Translations under genes and position numbers: made by a program
The notes under the pieces: generated by a model
The model's input: only the letters and a program-made list of their open reading frames with translations
Databases searched by the model: none
Told to the model about the DNA's origin: nothing
DNA from: Halothiobacillus diazotrophicus
Lineage (GTDB): Bacteria; Pseudomonadota; Gammaproteobacteria; Halothiobacillales; Halothiobacillaceae
Length of the DNA: 64,000 nucleotides
Direction: 5' to 3'
NCBI RefSeq assembly: GCF_001663815.1
Contig: NZ_CP016027.1
Location: 2,480,501-2,544,500 of the forward strand
Shown: positions 25,558 to 34,555 of the stretch, in pieces
Layout of the letters: the number at the start of each line of letters is the position of its first letter
Numbering within the stretch: the first letter of the stretch is position 1

Positions 25558-26412
25558 TCAGTCAAGATGGCTGCGCCAGGCTTGGACGGTGTTATCCATC
25601 AGCAGGGCGATGGTCATGGGACCGACGCCGCCCGGCACGGGCGTGATCCAGCTGGCTCGCTCGGCGGCCGTGGCGAAATCCACGTCGCCGCAGAGACTGC
25701 CGTCCGCCTGGCGGTTGATGCCCACGTCGACGACGATGGCACCGGGCTTGATCCATTCGCCCTTCACCAGCCCCGGCTTGCCCGCAGCGACCACGACGAG
25801 ATCGGCCCGCTGGACGTGTTCGGCCAGATTGCGGGTGAAGCGGTGGGTTACGGTCACCGTGGCGCCGGCCAGCAGCAGCTCCAGCGCCATGGGGCGGCCG
25901 ACGATGTTCGAGGCGCCCACGACCACGGCTTCCAGGCCGAAGAAATCCACCCCGGTCGTTTCCAGCAATTTCATCACGCCATAAGGCGTGCAGGGCCGCA
26001 GGGCGGGTTGACGGATGGCCAGCTTGCCGATGTTCTCGGGGTGAAATCCGTCCACGTCCTTGCTGGGACTGATCCGCTCGATGATCGACTGCGCACTGAG
26101 ATGGGCGGGCAGGGGCAGTTGCACCAGGATGCCGTCGATCAGCGGATCGGCGTTCAGCTGGTCGATCAGGGCGTCGAGTGCCGTCTGGGATGTTTCTGCG
26201 GGCAGATCGTGGGCGACCGAATGGATGCCCAAGGCCGCACAGGCCTTGCGCTTGCTGCCGACATACACCTTCGAGGCCGGGTCGTCCCCGACCTGCACGA
26301 CGGCGAGCCCCGGCGGGCGAATGCCGTCTGCGGTCGCCGAGCCGATTTCCTGTTCGAGTTGCGCACGAATCTCGGCCGATACCGTGCGGCCATCCAGCAG
26401 TTGAGCAGTCAT
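25558..26412 (-). CDS. folD: Methylenetetrahydrofolate dehydrogenase/cyclohydrolase FolD
   Basis: Bifunctional one-carbon enzyme interconverting 5,10-methylene-, methenyl- and 10-formyl-THF. 284 aa from the ATG at 26412 ([15 protein letters not shown]). Diagnostic segments are [14 protein letters not shown] with the catalytic Lys, [32 protein letters not shown] and [11 protein letters not shown]. Confidence 0.96.
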   Translation of the reverse strand: MTAQLLDGRTVSAEIRAQLEQEIGSATADGIRPPGLAVVQVGDDPASKVYVGSKRKACAALGIHSVAHDLPAETSQTALDALIDQLNADPLIDGILVQLPLPAHLSAQSIIERISPSKDVDGFHPENIGKLAIRQPALRPCTPYGVMKLLETTGVDFFGLEAVVVGASNIVGRPMALELLLAGATVTVTHRFTRNLAEHVQRADLVVVAAGKPGLVKGEWIKPGAIVVDVGINRQADGSLCGDVDFATAAERASWITPVPGGVGPMTIALLMDNTVQAWRSHLD

Positions 26413-26526
26413 AGGGGAAACGCCGTTTTGGGGGAGCGGCGATTGTCGCATGAAGGGGGTAGGGGCTCAATGCGCGGCCAAGTCGTGACGACCGGAGCCC
26501 GCGGCGCATTCATGCTCATTCGGACC

Positions 26527-27537
26527 CTAGCGGTGCGCCAGCGCGATCAGGATAACGAGCGCGGCCAGAGTGATGCTCCACAGGGCAAAAGACCAGAGAC
26601 TGGAGCGGCGGGCACGGGTCTTTTCGGGCCAGCGTCGGGGCGAGACGCCCTTCAGGACGAAGACGAGCTTGGCCGAGATGTTGATCGCCGTCACGTTGAT
26701 CAGCAGGAGCAGGGCTGCCTCGTAGGCATGTGTCATCTGGCCCCAACCCAGAAACAGCCCGACCGCGGCGGCGGGCGGCATCAGGGCCACCGCGACCATC
26801 ACGCCGACCAGTCCGATGGCGGCGCCGGCCGTCAGGGAGAGTACGGCGGCCGCCCCGGAAGCCAGCGCCAGGATCAGGGCGGTATAGCTTACTTCTGTCC
26901 GGCTGAGCAGTTCGCCGCTACTACTGGGCGGCAGAATCCAGGTCATGCCCCAGGCAATGAAAATCGCCAGCCCCAGACCGGCCAGGGCGGCGAATACGGC
27001 GCGACGTGCCAGCACGAGGTCGCCAAGAGTGGTGCCCAGTGCCAGGGCGAGGTTGGGGCCGAGCAGGGGCGCGATCACCATGGCCCCGATCACGACGGCG
27101 GCGTTGTTGTCGATCATGCCGAGCGCCGCGACGATCGTCGACAGGCCCGTCAGCAGCAAATAGGTGGGAGAAATACGTCCTCCGGTCTCGACCTGCTCGT
27201 ACAGTTCCTCGCGCGTCAGGCTCGGCTCTTTCTCGCCCTGGTCCTTGCCGGATTTACCCTTGCCGTTTTGGGGCTCCTCCTCCTTCTCGATCTTGGGTAG
27301 GGTGGCGTCGATGTCGTGGATGATGATCCGCGCCTGATCGCAACGGTCGAGGACTTTCTGCAGTTCGTCCAGCAGGGGCTGGAAGTTGCCGGGCGCGACC
27401 ATGAGATGGGTCGAGAAGCGTTCATCCTCGAACGGGGAGGAGCGCCACCAGTCGATGACGCCCTGTTCATCGGCGATGCGGGCGATGGCCGATTTCTCCT
27501 TGGGTGGGGCGATGATCTCGACGACCTTGAGTGCCAT
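26527..27537 (-). CDS. DUF389 family membrane protein
   Basis: 336-aa protein starting MALKVVEIIAPPKEK. It has a soluble N-terminal domain (~residues 1-115, ending in a charged Glu/Lys linker) and about six transmembrane helices in the C-terminal part, with GAMVIAPLLGPNLALALG and VALMPPAAAVGL as conserved DUF389 segments. The function is unknown. The ATG at 27537 has GAGG about 10 nt upstream; the longer open frame to 27669 is not conserved. Confidence 0.85.
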   Translation of the reverse strand: MALKVVEIIAPPKEKSAIARIADEQGVIDWWRSSPFEDERFSTHLMVAPGNFQPLLDELQKVLDRCDQARIIIHDIDATLPKIEKEEEPQNGKGKSGKDQGEKEPSLTREELYEQVETGGRISPTYLLLTGLSTIVAALGMIDNNAAVVIGAMVIAPLLGPNLALALGTTLGDLVLARRAVFAALAGLGLAIFIAWGMTWILPPSSSGELLSRTEVSYTALILALASGAAAVLSLTAGAAIGLVGVMVAVALMPPAAAVGLFLGWGQMTHAYEAALLLLINVTAINISAKLVFVLKGVSPRRWPEKTRARRSSLWSFALWSITLAALVILIALAHR

Positions 27538-27577
27538 GGGGATGATTACCTCGTGTGTCTGCGAAACGGTCGGGAAT

Positions 27578-29587
27578 TCATTCGTTCGCGGGGACCGGGT
27601 CTGCTGCGTCGGTGAAAAACGCCTGCACCGCCCGCAGATCCGAAGTACGGCGCATGGGCGGCAGGGCATCGAGAATCTGCCGGCCGTAGCCCGTGGTTTG
27701 CAGGCGCGGATCGCAGAGGATCAGCACCCCGCGATCGGTCACGTCGCGGATCAGTCGGCCCACGCCCTGCTTGAAGGTGATGATTGCCTCGGGCAGGGCC
27801 ATGGCGGCGAACGGCGAGAGGCCGGCATCCTTGAGCTGGGTTTCGCGCGCCCGGCGGACCGGATCGTCCGGCGAGGCGAAGGGGATGCGGTCGATCATGA
27901 CGACCGACAGCGCCTCGCCGCGCACGTCCACGCCCTCCCAGAAGCTCTGGGTGCCCAGCAGCACGCCGTTGCCCGACTGGCGGAAGGCTTCGAGCAGGGC
28001 CGCCTTGGACTGGGTGCCCTGCACGAACAGGGGGAAAGGCAGCTTGCCGTCGAGGATGCGAGCGGCTTCCTGCAGCGCGCGGTGGCTGGTGAACAGCAGG
28101 AAGGCGCGGCCCTGGCTGGCTTTCAATACCGGGAAGGCGAGCCGGAGAATCTTGAGGGTGTAGTCCGGGTCACCCTTTGGGTCGGGCAGGTTCGGCGGCA
28201 GGTACATCAGCGCCTGTTCGGGATACACGAACGGCGAGGGCGTCTGCTGACACAGGGCGAGGTTGAGATTCAGGCGTCGGGTGAAGTGGGAAAAGTCCTT
28301 GCCCGCTGCGAGGGTGGCCGAGGCGAACACCCAGGCGCGCGGCTGGCTTTCCACGATCTCCGCGAAGGTCTTGCCCGCGTCCATCGGCGTGGTGTTCAGG
28401 GTGAAGGACCGCTCGCGCCGTTCCAGCCAGCGCACGGATTCGGCGTCCTCGGCCGCGCTGCGGTAACTGCGCAGGGCCTGACTCATCTGCACTGCCCGTT
28501 CGAAGCAGTTGCCCAGCCCCTTGCCGCGCGGCGCGGCGATTTCCAGGGCCGCCCGCAAGGCGTCCAGCCGCTCCTGAAGGGTATCGAAGGCCGCGTTGAT
28601 GCCGGCGTCGTCCGCCAGTTCGGCCCAGGCGATCCGGTCGGTGCGGGCGTTCTTGAGCGCTTGTACGGCCGGGTCGATCGCCTGTTCGAACTGCTGGGCG
28701 ACCTGGGTGACGTCCGTCATGTCGGCGGCCTCGGCCTGCTGCTCGCGGGCCGTGTCGCGCACGAGGTCGAGCATCTGCCCGCTGCTGAGGGCGGACCCGA
28801 AAAACAGGCTGGCGATCTCCGGCAGCTGGTGCGCCTCGTCCAGGACGATCACGTCGGCCTGGGGCAGCAGTTCCGCGAAACCGCTCTGGCGGATGGCGAT
28901 GTCGGCGCAGAACAGATGGTGGTTGATGACGACCACGTCGGCTTCGTGGGCGGCCTCGCGGGCCTTCGCCACGTAGCAGTCGTCGAATTGCGGGCATTCC
29001 TTGCCCAGGCAGTTGTCGTTGGTGGAGGTAACGAGGGGCCAGATGCCGTGTTCTTCGGGCACGCTGCCGCAGCGGGCGATGTCGCCGTCGATGGATCGGC
29101 TGGCCCAGTCCTTGATCCGGTGCAGGGCGCGTACCCACTCGGGACTTTGCAGGCGGCCTTCTTCCAGCGCCCGTTTGAGGCGGTGGGGGCAGAGGTAGTT
29201 GGCCCGTCCCTTGAGCAGGGCGATGCGGGCATCCGAGCCCATCAGGCGCTTGATCTCGGGCAGATCGCGCCCGAAGATCTGGTCCTGCAGATGCTTGGTG
29301 CCGGTGGAGACGATGGCCTTGCGCCCGGACAGCAGCACGGGGGCGAGATAGCCGAAGGTCTTGCCGACGCCGGTGCCTGCCTCGATCACCACGGTGCGGG
29401 AGTCGGTGATCGCATCGCGGATGATCTCCGCCATCTGTACCTGGCCGGGGCGCGGCTGGTAGCCGGGGAATTCGGCCGCCAGCACCCCCGCGTCGCCGAA
29501 TACGGCGTCGATGGTTGCGGGCTTGCTGGCGGCCTTGGTGCTGGCCTGGGCGGCGTGCGTACTCACGATGTCCGGCGCGGGCGACAT
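27578..29587 (-). CDS. DinG/YoaA family ATP-dependent DNA helicase
   Basis: About 669-aa superfamily 2, XPD-like 5'-3' helicase. Walker A is VIEAGTGVGKTFGYLAP, the DEAH box VIVLDEAHQLP, and four Cys (NYLCPHR and NCLGKECPQFDDC) ligate the iron-sulfur cluster. C-terminal helicase motifs FWEGVDVRGEALSVV and QGVGRLIRD are present. YoaA in E. coli works with the Pol III chi subunit at stalled forks. The ATG at 29587 gives a normal N-terminus; an earlier in-frame ATG at 29701 would overlap the upstream TPR gene by 80 nt. Confidence 0.93.
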   Translation of the reverse strand: MSPAPDIVSTHAAQASTKAASKPATIDAVFGDAGVLAAEFPGYQPRPGQVQMAEIIRDAITDSRTVVIEAGTGVGKTFGYLAPVLLSGRKAIVSTGTKHLQDQIFGRDLPEIKRLMGSDARIALLKGRANYLCPHRLKRALEEGRLQSPEWVRALHRIKDWASRSIDGDIARCGSVPEEHGIWPLVTSTNDNCLGKECPQFDDCYVAKAREAAHEADVVVINHHLFCADIAIRQSGFAELLPQADVIVLDEAHQLPEIASLFFGSALSSGQMLDLVRDTAREQQAEAADMTDVTQVAQQFEQAIDPAVQALKNARTDRIAWAELADDAGINAAFDTLQERLDALRAALEIAAPRGKGLGNCFERAVQMSQALRSYRSAAEDAESVRWLERRERSFTLNTTPMDAGKTFAEIVESQPRAWVFASATLAAGKDFSHFTRRLNLNLALCQQTPSPFVYPEQALMYLPPNLPDPKGDPDYTLKILRLAFPVLKASQGRAFLLFTSHRALQEAARILDGKLPFPLFVQGTQSKAALLEAFRQSGNGVLLGTQSFWEGVDVRGEALSVVMIDRIPFASPDDPVRRARETQLKDAGLSPFAAMALPEAIITFKQGVGRLIRDVTDRGVLILCDPRLQTTGYGRQILDALPPMRRTSDLRAVQAFFTDAADPVPANE

Positions 29588-29621
29588 CGCAGGGTGACGG
29601 GCAACGACATTGGCCGGGTCA

Positions 29622-30278
29622 TCAACCTTGGGTCTGGTTGACGGACGGTGCCCCGGCCCGACGGCGCGCATCGGCGGCGCCTTGTGCATTGCCCTGTGCA
29701 TCGCGGGCCTTGGCGACCAGCAGCCAGGCGGCGCTCAGTTCCTGATTGCTGGCGGCGTACTGCACGGCGCGCAGGGCGAACTGTTCGGCTTCGGCGGGCT
29801 GCTGCTGCGCCAGGCGCAGTTGGGCGAAGTCCATCCACAGTCGGGCGTCATGGGGCTGAATCTGCACCGCCCGTTCCAGGGTGGCATCCGCCCCGCCGAG
29901 ATCACCGGCCTTGGTCTGGTGCTCTGCGCGAACCATCAGCGCGCGCACGGCCGGGGCGCTGGCCGTCGGCGTGACCTGCATGGGCGCGTTGTTCATCCCC
30001 GTTCCCCCCGGACTTGCGGCGCCTCCGTTCATGCCGCTCTGGGGCGGCAGCTTCTGTTCGCGGATGGTCGGCATCACGAGCGGATGGGCCTGAACCGCGG
30101 GCGGGATCGGCGGCTGCGTCATGGTCGGCGCTGGCGCTGTCGGTCGGGGCGGTGCGGAGGCACAGCCGGCCAGCAGTCCAATCACGGCGAACGGGACCGC
30201 GAAGCGTCCGGCGCGTACCAGGGTGCGGCGTGCGGGACGGGTGGAGGAAGCAGGAAAACCGATCGCGGAGAATGTCAT
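29622..30278 (-). CDS. TPR-containing lipoprotein
   Basis: 218-aa predicted lipoprotein (lipobox LLAGC near residue 39) with a Pro/Met-rich linker and C-terminal tetratricopeptide-like repeats (ALMVRAEHQTKAGDLGGADA, LWMDFAQLRLAQQQPAEAEQ). Likely an outer-membrane scaffold protein; its position between mrcB and the helicase suggests a cell-wall role, but this is inference. The start is uncertain: the long N-region before the hydrophobic core suggests a downstream start. Confidence 0.72.
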   Translation of the reverse strand: MTFSAIGFPASSTRPARRTLVRAGRFAVPFAVIGLLAGCASAPPRPTAPAPTMTQPPIPPAVQAHPLVMPTIREQKLPPQSGMNGGAASPGGTGMNNAPMQVTPTASAPAVRALMVRAEHQTKAGDLGGADATLERAVQIQPHDARLWMDFAQLRLAQQQPAEAEQFALRAVQYAASNQELSAAWLLVAKARDAQGNAQGAADARRRAGAPSVNQTQG

Positions 30279-30320
30279 GGGTCGCAGTCCTTAAACGAGG
30301 GCACAGGCTAACGGAAGAGG

Positions 30321-32684
30321 CTAACGGAAGAAATTCAGAATCGGGTTCAAGGGATTGTCGCTCGGGGCCGAAGCGCCGCCGGTTGGCGTACCCTGGCAAT
30401 CCTGCACGGCCTGCGGTTCGTAACCGCTGACGAACGGCATCAGAATGCCCGGGCAGGTTTGCGGCACGCGAGCCTGAAGGGCCACGTCGACCCGCTGGAA
30501 GCTGATGCCCTTGGGCGGCGTCATGTCGCGTGGTTTATTGTACAGCGGTTTGAACGCGGCGGCCCACACGGGCAGCGCGCCGCTCGCACCGGTCAGGCTG
30601 GTGGGCTTGTCGTCGTCGCGGCCCACCCAGACCACGCCCACCCGGTTGCCCGTGAAACCGGCGAACCAGGCATCGCGGCTGTCGTTCGTCGTCCCCGTCT
30701 TGCCGGCCACGCCGACCGAGGGCGGGATGGTCCTGTTGAGACTGCGCGCGGTGCCATCCGAAACCACGCCCTGCATCGCGTACTGCAGCAGGTAGAGCGC
30801 GTTCGGGTCCGCCACCTTGGTGACCTGCAGCGGATAGCGCGACAGCGGCTTGCCCTGACTGTCCACCACGCTGCGGATCGCGCGCAACGGACTATAGAAG
30901 CCGTCCGAGGACAGCGTCTGGTAGATCTGCGCCACGGTAAACGGCGTCATCGTCATCGAACCCAGGAGCATGGCCGGGAAGAAGGGCTTGATTTCGGGAC
31001 CACCCAGCTTGTGCAGGGTATCCGCGACGTTGTCCAGCCCCACGTCCATGCCGAGCTTGATACTGGGCACGTTGCGCGATTCGGCGAGGTCCATGTACAG
31101 CGGGGTCGGGCCGAGGAACTTGCCGCCATAGTTCTTCGGCGTCCAGGGTTCAGAGCCCTTCTGATCGATCGTGATGGGCGAGTCGTCCAGCAGGGTGATC
31201 AGCGAATACTTGGCCGGGTCGGACAGTGCCGTCAGGTAGATCGCCGGCTTGATCAGCGAGCCGATCTGCCGCTGGGCGTCCAGCGCCCGGTTATAGCCTT
31301 CGTAAGTCGGGTCGCGTCCGCCGATCAGCGCCTGTACCTCGCCCGTGCCGATCGACGTGATGATCCCCGCCGTCTGCAGGGTGTCCGGCTTGTACTTGCG
31401 CGCCTTCTCGATGCCGTTCAGCGCATCGACGGCATGCTCCAGCGCCGCCTGCACGCGCGGCTGCATCGTGGTGAAGATCCTGAGTCCCTTGGTTTTGAGG
31501 TCTTCGGGTTTGTACTGTTCGGCCAACTGCCGTTGGACGAGATTCAGGAAGGCCGGATGCGGCGAGGTGGTGCCTTTTTCCTTGAGTACGCCCAGCGGTC
31601 GCTGCTTCAGTTCGCCCGCCTCCGTTTCGCTGATCAGGCCGTTGTTGGCCATGAGATCGATGACCGTGTCGCGCCGGTTCTTGGCGCGCTCCGGATTGCG
31701 GCGCGGGTTGTAGTAGGAGGCCCCTTTGACCATGCCGACCAGCAGGGCGATTTCCTCGGGCCGCAGTTCGTCGACCGGACGGCCGAAGTAATAGCGTGCG
31801 GCAAGGCCGAATCCGTGAATGGCCTTGCTGCCGTCCTGACCCAGATACACCTCGTTCAGGTAGCCTTCCAGGATCTTGTCCTTGCTGTAGTGCCATTCCA
31901 TTTCCAGGGCCATGATCATCTCGGCGACCTTGCGTTCGATCGTGCGCTTGGGCGTGAGGAACAGGTTCTTGGCCAGCTGCTGGGTGATGGTGCTGCCACC
32001 CTGCACCGTATGGCCGGAGACCAGGTTCACCATGAGGGCGCGCAGTACGGCGGACGGTACGACGCCATGGTGGTGGTAGAAATCGCGGTCTTCGGTCGTG
32101 ATCAGGGTCTTGATCAGCAGGGGGGCATCCTTCTGTACCTGCTCGACGTTCAGCAGGATTCGGTCCTCGTTCACGTCCGGGTACAACTGGCCGATCATCA
32201 TCGGTTCGAGGCGGGTGATGCCGATGTCCGCGCCGTTCGCGTCGGTCACGCTCCGTACGTCGTCATCCACGAAGCGGACGCGGATCTGCTTGTCCGGTTC
32301 CTGCCCGTCGGGGAAATCGAAGGCACGACGGTGGATGCGCACCTCGTTACCCACTCGGTCGAAGGTGCCCGTTTCGGACAGGTCGTTGCGATCGCGATAA
32401 TGCAGGGCGGTGAGTTCGCCGATCAGCTCGCTGGGGGAAAGGTGCTGACCGACGTAGATTTCCTGCGGTGCGGCGAACACGGTGGCCGGCAGCTTCCACA
32501 GGGTGCCGGAAAAGCGGTCGACGACCCGTTCGTTCAGCACGTAGGCCCAGATGGCCAGCAGCCCCGCTACCACGAGGCCGCCCAGCACCATCAGTTTGAC
32601 GAACAAGGCCAGCAATGGGCGCTTGCGCGGCGTTTTTGCCGAATCGGCACGGGTTTTCTTCACGGGTTTCTTACGTGTTGCCAC
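30321..32684 (-). CDS. mrcB: Penicillin-binding protein 1B
   Basis: Class A PBP of about 787 aa. It has a short cytoplasmic basic tail, one transmembrane helix (LFVKLMVLGGLVVAGLLAIWAYV), a UB2H domain, a GT51 glycosyltransferase domain (TTEDRDFYHHHG, GGSTITQQLAKNLF) and a transpeptidase domain with SxxK in QIGSLIKP, SRN in AESRNVPS and KTGTTND. It polymerises and cross-links peptidoglycan. The GTG at 32684 has AGGA about 10 nt upstream; a TTG at 32693 lies too close to that site. Confidence 0.96.
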   Translation of the reverse strand: MATRKKPVKKTRADSAKTPRKRPLLALFVKLMVLGGLVVAGLLAIWAYVLNERVVDRFSGTLWKLPATVFAAPQEIYVGQHLSPSELIGELTALHYRDRNDLSETGTFDRVGNEVRIHRRAFDFPDGQEPDKQIRVRFVDDDVRSVTDANGADIGITRLEPMMIGQLYPDVNEDRILLNVEQVQKDAPLLIKTLITTEDRDFYHHHGVVPSAVLRALMVNLVSGHTVQGGSTITQQLAKNLFLTPKRTIERKVAEMIMALEMEWHYSKDKILEGYLNEVYLGQDGSKAIHGFGLAARYYFGRPVDELRPEEIALLVGMVKGASYYNPRRNPERAKNRRDTVIDLMANNGLISETEAGELKQRPLGVLKEKGTTSPHPAFLNLVQRQLAEQYKPEDLKTKGLRIFTTMQPRVQAALEHAVDALNGIEKARKYKPDTLQTAGIITSIGTGEVQALIGGRDPTYEGYNRALDAQRQIGSLIKPAIYLTALSDPAKYSLITLLDDSPITIDQKGSEPWTPKNYGGKFLGPTPLYMDLAESRNVPSIKLGMDVGLDNVADTLHKLGGPEIKPFFPAMLLGSMTMTPFTVAQIYQTLSSDGFYSPLRAIRSVVDSQGKPLSRYPLQVTKVADPNALYLLQYAMQGVVSDGTARSLNRTIPPSVGVAGKTGTTNDSRDAWFAGFTGNRVGVVWVGRDDDKPTSLTGASGALPVWAAAFKPLYNKPRDMTPPKGISFQRVDVALQARVPQTCPGILMPFVSGYEPQAVQDCQGTPTGGASAPSDNPLNPILNFFR

Positions 32685-33013
32685 GGGACTCAATTCCTGA
32701 CGCTAAACACCTGACGTTAACTACTTGAGATGTTTTCTTGGATCGAAAAATCCCCAAGCCCAAACCTGAACGCGAAGCCGGGCGTTCGGGGTCCTGATGA
32801 ACCTCCTGGCTTCGACTCTATCGCAGGTCGCGGACCCCGCCTCGGCAGGGCTTGTCCGCGGCACGCCGCGATGGTTTTTCACGGTTTGACCACCGCGTTT
32901 TGCTAAACTCGGGATCAAACGTTTCAAATGGTGCAGTCTAGCAGCAACCCCCACGGGGTGCCGAGAATCTGTGACCGCGCCGTGCCCCTGACCCCAGACC
33001 GGAATCGACACCC
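32685..33013. other. Non-coding spacer between divergent mrcB and the kinase fusion
   Basis: A 329-nt spacer with no convincing gene. Two stem-loops are visible: CGAAGCC/GGCTTCG (32773-32779 and 32808-32814) and CGCGGAC/GTCCGCG (32829-32835 and 32854-32860). No clear promoter pair with normal spacing was found. Confidence 0.6.
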
Positions 33014-34528
33014 ATGCCAGACCAAGCCTCGCTGATCGAACGCTTCAAGCGCCATCTTCATGATACCCATGGGGAGGTCGTGCACCTGCAGACCCATATC
33101 TCCCATGTGTTTCTGGCGGGCGATCATGCCTACAAGATCAAGAAGCCCGTCGATTTCGGCTTCCTGAATTTCTCCGAACTGGCGCAGCGTCGGCATTTCT
33201 GCGCGGAGGAAATCCGTCTCAACAAGCGCCTTGCGCCGGAACTGTATCTGTCGGTGGTCGGCCTTGATGCCAATGGCGGTCTGATCGCCAGTCCCGATAG
33301 TGCCGCCGAGCCCGTGATCGAGATGCGTCGCTTCGATCAGGTCGACCGGCTGGACAACTATGCCGCCACCCATGGCCTGGACGACGCGCTGGTCGACGCG
33401 CTGGCCGAGCAGATCGAGCAGTTCCACGAAATGGCCGCGCAGGCGCCTCAGGCCAGCCATTTCGGCACGCCGGAAACCGTGTACTTCCCCATCAACCAGA
33501 ATTTCGAGCAGATCCGCCCGTTCCTCACGGACGATGACGACCAGAACCAGCTGGATCGGATCGAGGCGGCCAGCGAGGCGGCCTTCCTCAAACTCAAGCC
33601 CCTGATCGTTACCCGCAAGAAGACCGGCCACGTGCGCGAAGGCCACGGCGACATGCATCTGGGCAACATCGCGCGGATCGACGGCAAGATCGTCATTTTC
33701 GACGGCATCGAATTCAACGAGGATTTCCGCTGGAGCGATACGGCCAGCGACCTCGCCTTCCTGCTGATGGACCTGACCGACCGGCAGTTCGTCGGCGCGG
33801 CGCGGCGCCTGCTGAGCGCCTACCTGGAAGCGACGGGCGATTACGACTCACTGCCGCTGCTGAATTTCTACCAGGCCTACCGGGCCATGGTGCGCGCCAA
33901 GATCGCCCTGTTCGAAATCCGCCCGGATTCCACCGAGGCCGAGCGGACGGCCCAGTGGGCGACCTATCGGCGTTATGCCGATCTGGCGGAACAGTTTCTG
34001 GCGCCGCGGACGGGCGCGCTGTGGATCACGGTCGGCTTTTCCGGCAGCGGCAAGTCGCTGGCGGCGCAGGAACTTGTCGTGGCGGCCGGTGCCATCCGCG
34101 TGCGCTCCGATGCCGAACGTCTGCGCCTGTATACCGATCGCGCCCAGCGCTACAGCAAGGACGCCAGCGAACATATCTACGCGCACCTTGCCCGCATCGC
34201 GCGCATCGGGGTGACGAGCGGCTGGCCGATGGTGATCGACGCGACCTTCCTGCATCTGGCGAAGCGGCGGGATTTCGCGCGTCTGGCGAAGGAACTGGGC
34301 TGTCCCTTCCGCATTCTGTTCATCGAGTGCGATGGGCCGACCCTGCGTCGCTACCTGCGCGAGCGGATCACGAGCGGCAAGGACATCTCCGAGGCGGACG
34401 AGCAGGTGCTCGAAGCCCAGATGCAGCAGCTTGAACCGCTCACCACCGACGAGCGGGCGCATACCTTCCGCCTGCAGTGCGATACGCCGTTCGGCGGTCA
34501 GGTGAGCAGCATTCTCGAGGCGCTGTAG
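33014..34528 (+). CDS. APH-like kinase domain fused to a P-loop ATP-binding domain
   Basis: 504-aa protein. The N-terminal ~330 residues resemble aminoglycoside phosphotransferase/Ser-Thr kinase-like proteins (HVFLAGDHAYKIKKPVDFGF; catalytic-loop HGDMHLGNI; then IVIFDGIEFNEDFRWSD). The C-terminal domain has a Walker A GFSGSGKS at residues 341-348 and looks like a small-molecule or polynucleotide kinase. Such fusions are usually annotated as bifunctional phosphotransferase/ATP-binding proteins of unknown substrate. Antibiotic resistance should not be assumed. Convergent with mutS (19-nt gap). Confidence 0.85.
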   Translation: MPDQASLIERFKRHLHDTHGEVVHLQTHISHVFLAGDHAYKIKKPVDFGFLNFSELAQRRHFCAEEIRLNKRLAPELYLSVVGLDANGGLIASPDSAAEPVIEMRRFDQVDRLDNYAATHGLDDALVDALAEQIEQFHEMAAQAPQASHFGTPETVYFPINQNFEQIRPFLTDDDDQNQLDRIEAASEAAFLKLKPLIVTRKKTGHVREGHGDMHLGNIARIDGKIVIFDGIEFNEDFRWSDTASDLAFLLMDLTDRQFVGAARRLLSAYLEATGDYDSLPLLNFYQAYRAMVRAKIALFEIRPDSTEAERTAQWATYRRYADLAEQFLAPRTGALWITVGFSGSGKSLAAQELVVAAGAIRVRSDAERLRLYTDRAQRYSKDASEHIYAHLARIARIGVTSGWPMVIDATFLHLAKRRDFARLAKELGCPFRILFIECDGPTLRRYLRERITSGKDISEADEQVLEAQMQQLEPLTTDERAHTFRLQCDTPFGGQVSSILEAL

Positions 34529-34529
34529 A

Positions 34530-34555
34530 CCGGGTCGTTAACTGGTTTTACCCGG
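34530..34555. terminator. Possible hairpin between convergent genes
   Basis: CCGGGT (34530-34535) and ACCCGG (34550-34555) with a 14-nt loop, overlapping the mutS stop codon. No T-tract; weak. Confidence 0.3.

Noticed and set aside
25243-27300. 685-aa open frame on the plus strand
   Set aside because: It is antisense to rnt, folD and the DUF389 gene, all identified by motifs, and its product is low-complexity.
27386-29641. 751-aa open frame on the plus strand
   Set aside because: Antisense to the DinG/YoaA helicase; no domain.
30459-32714. 751-aa open frame on the plus strand
   Set aside because: Antisense to mrcB, which has all PBP1b motifs.
33014-34528. Aminoglycoside resistance gene
   Set aside because: The APH-like domain is fused to a P-loop kinase domain and belongs to a chromosomal family of unknown substrate; there is no evidence for drug modification.
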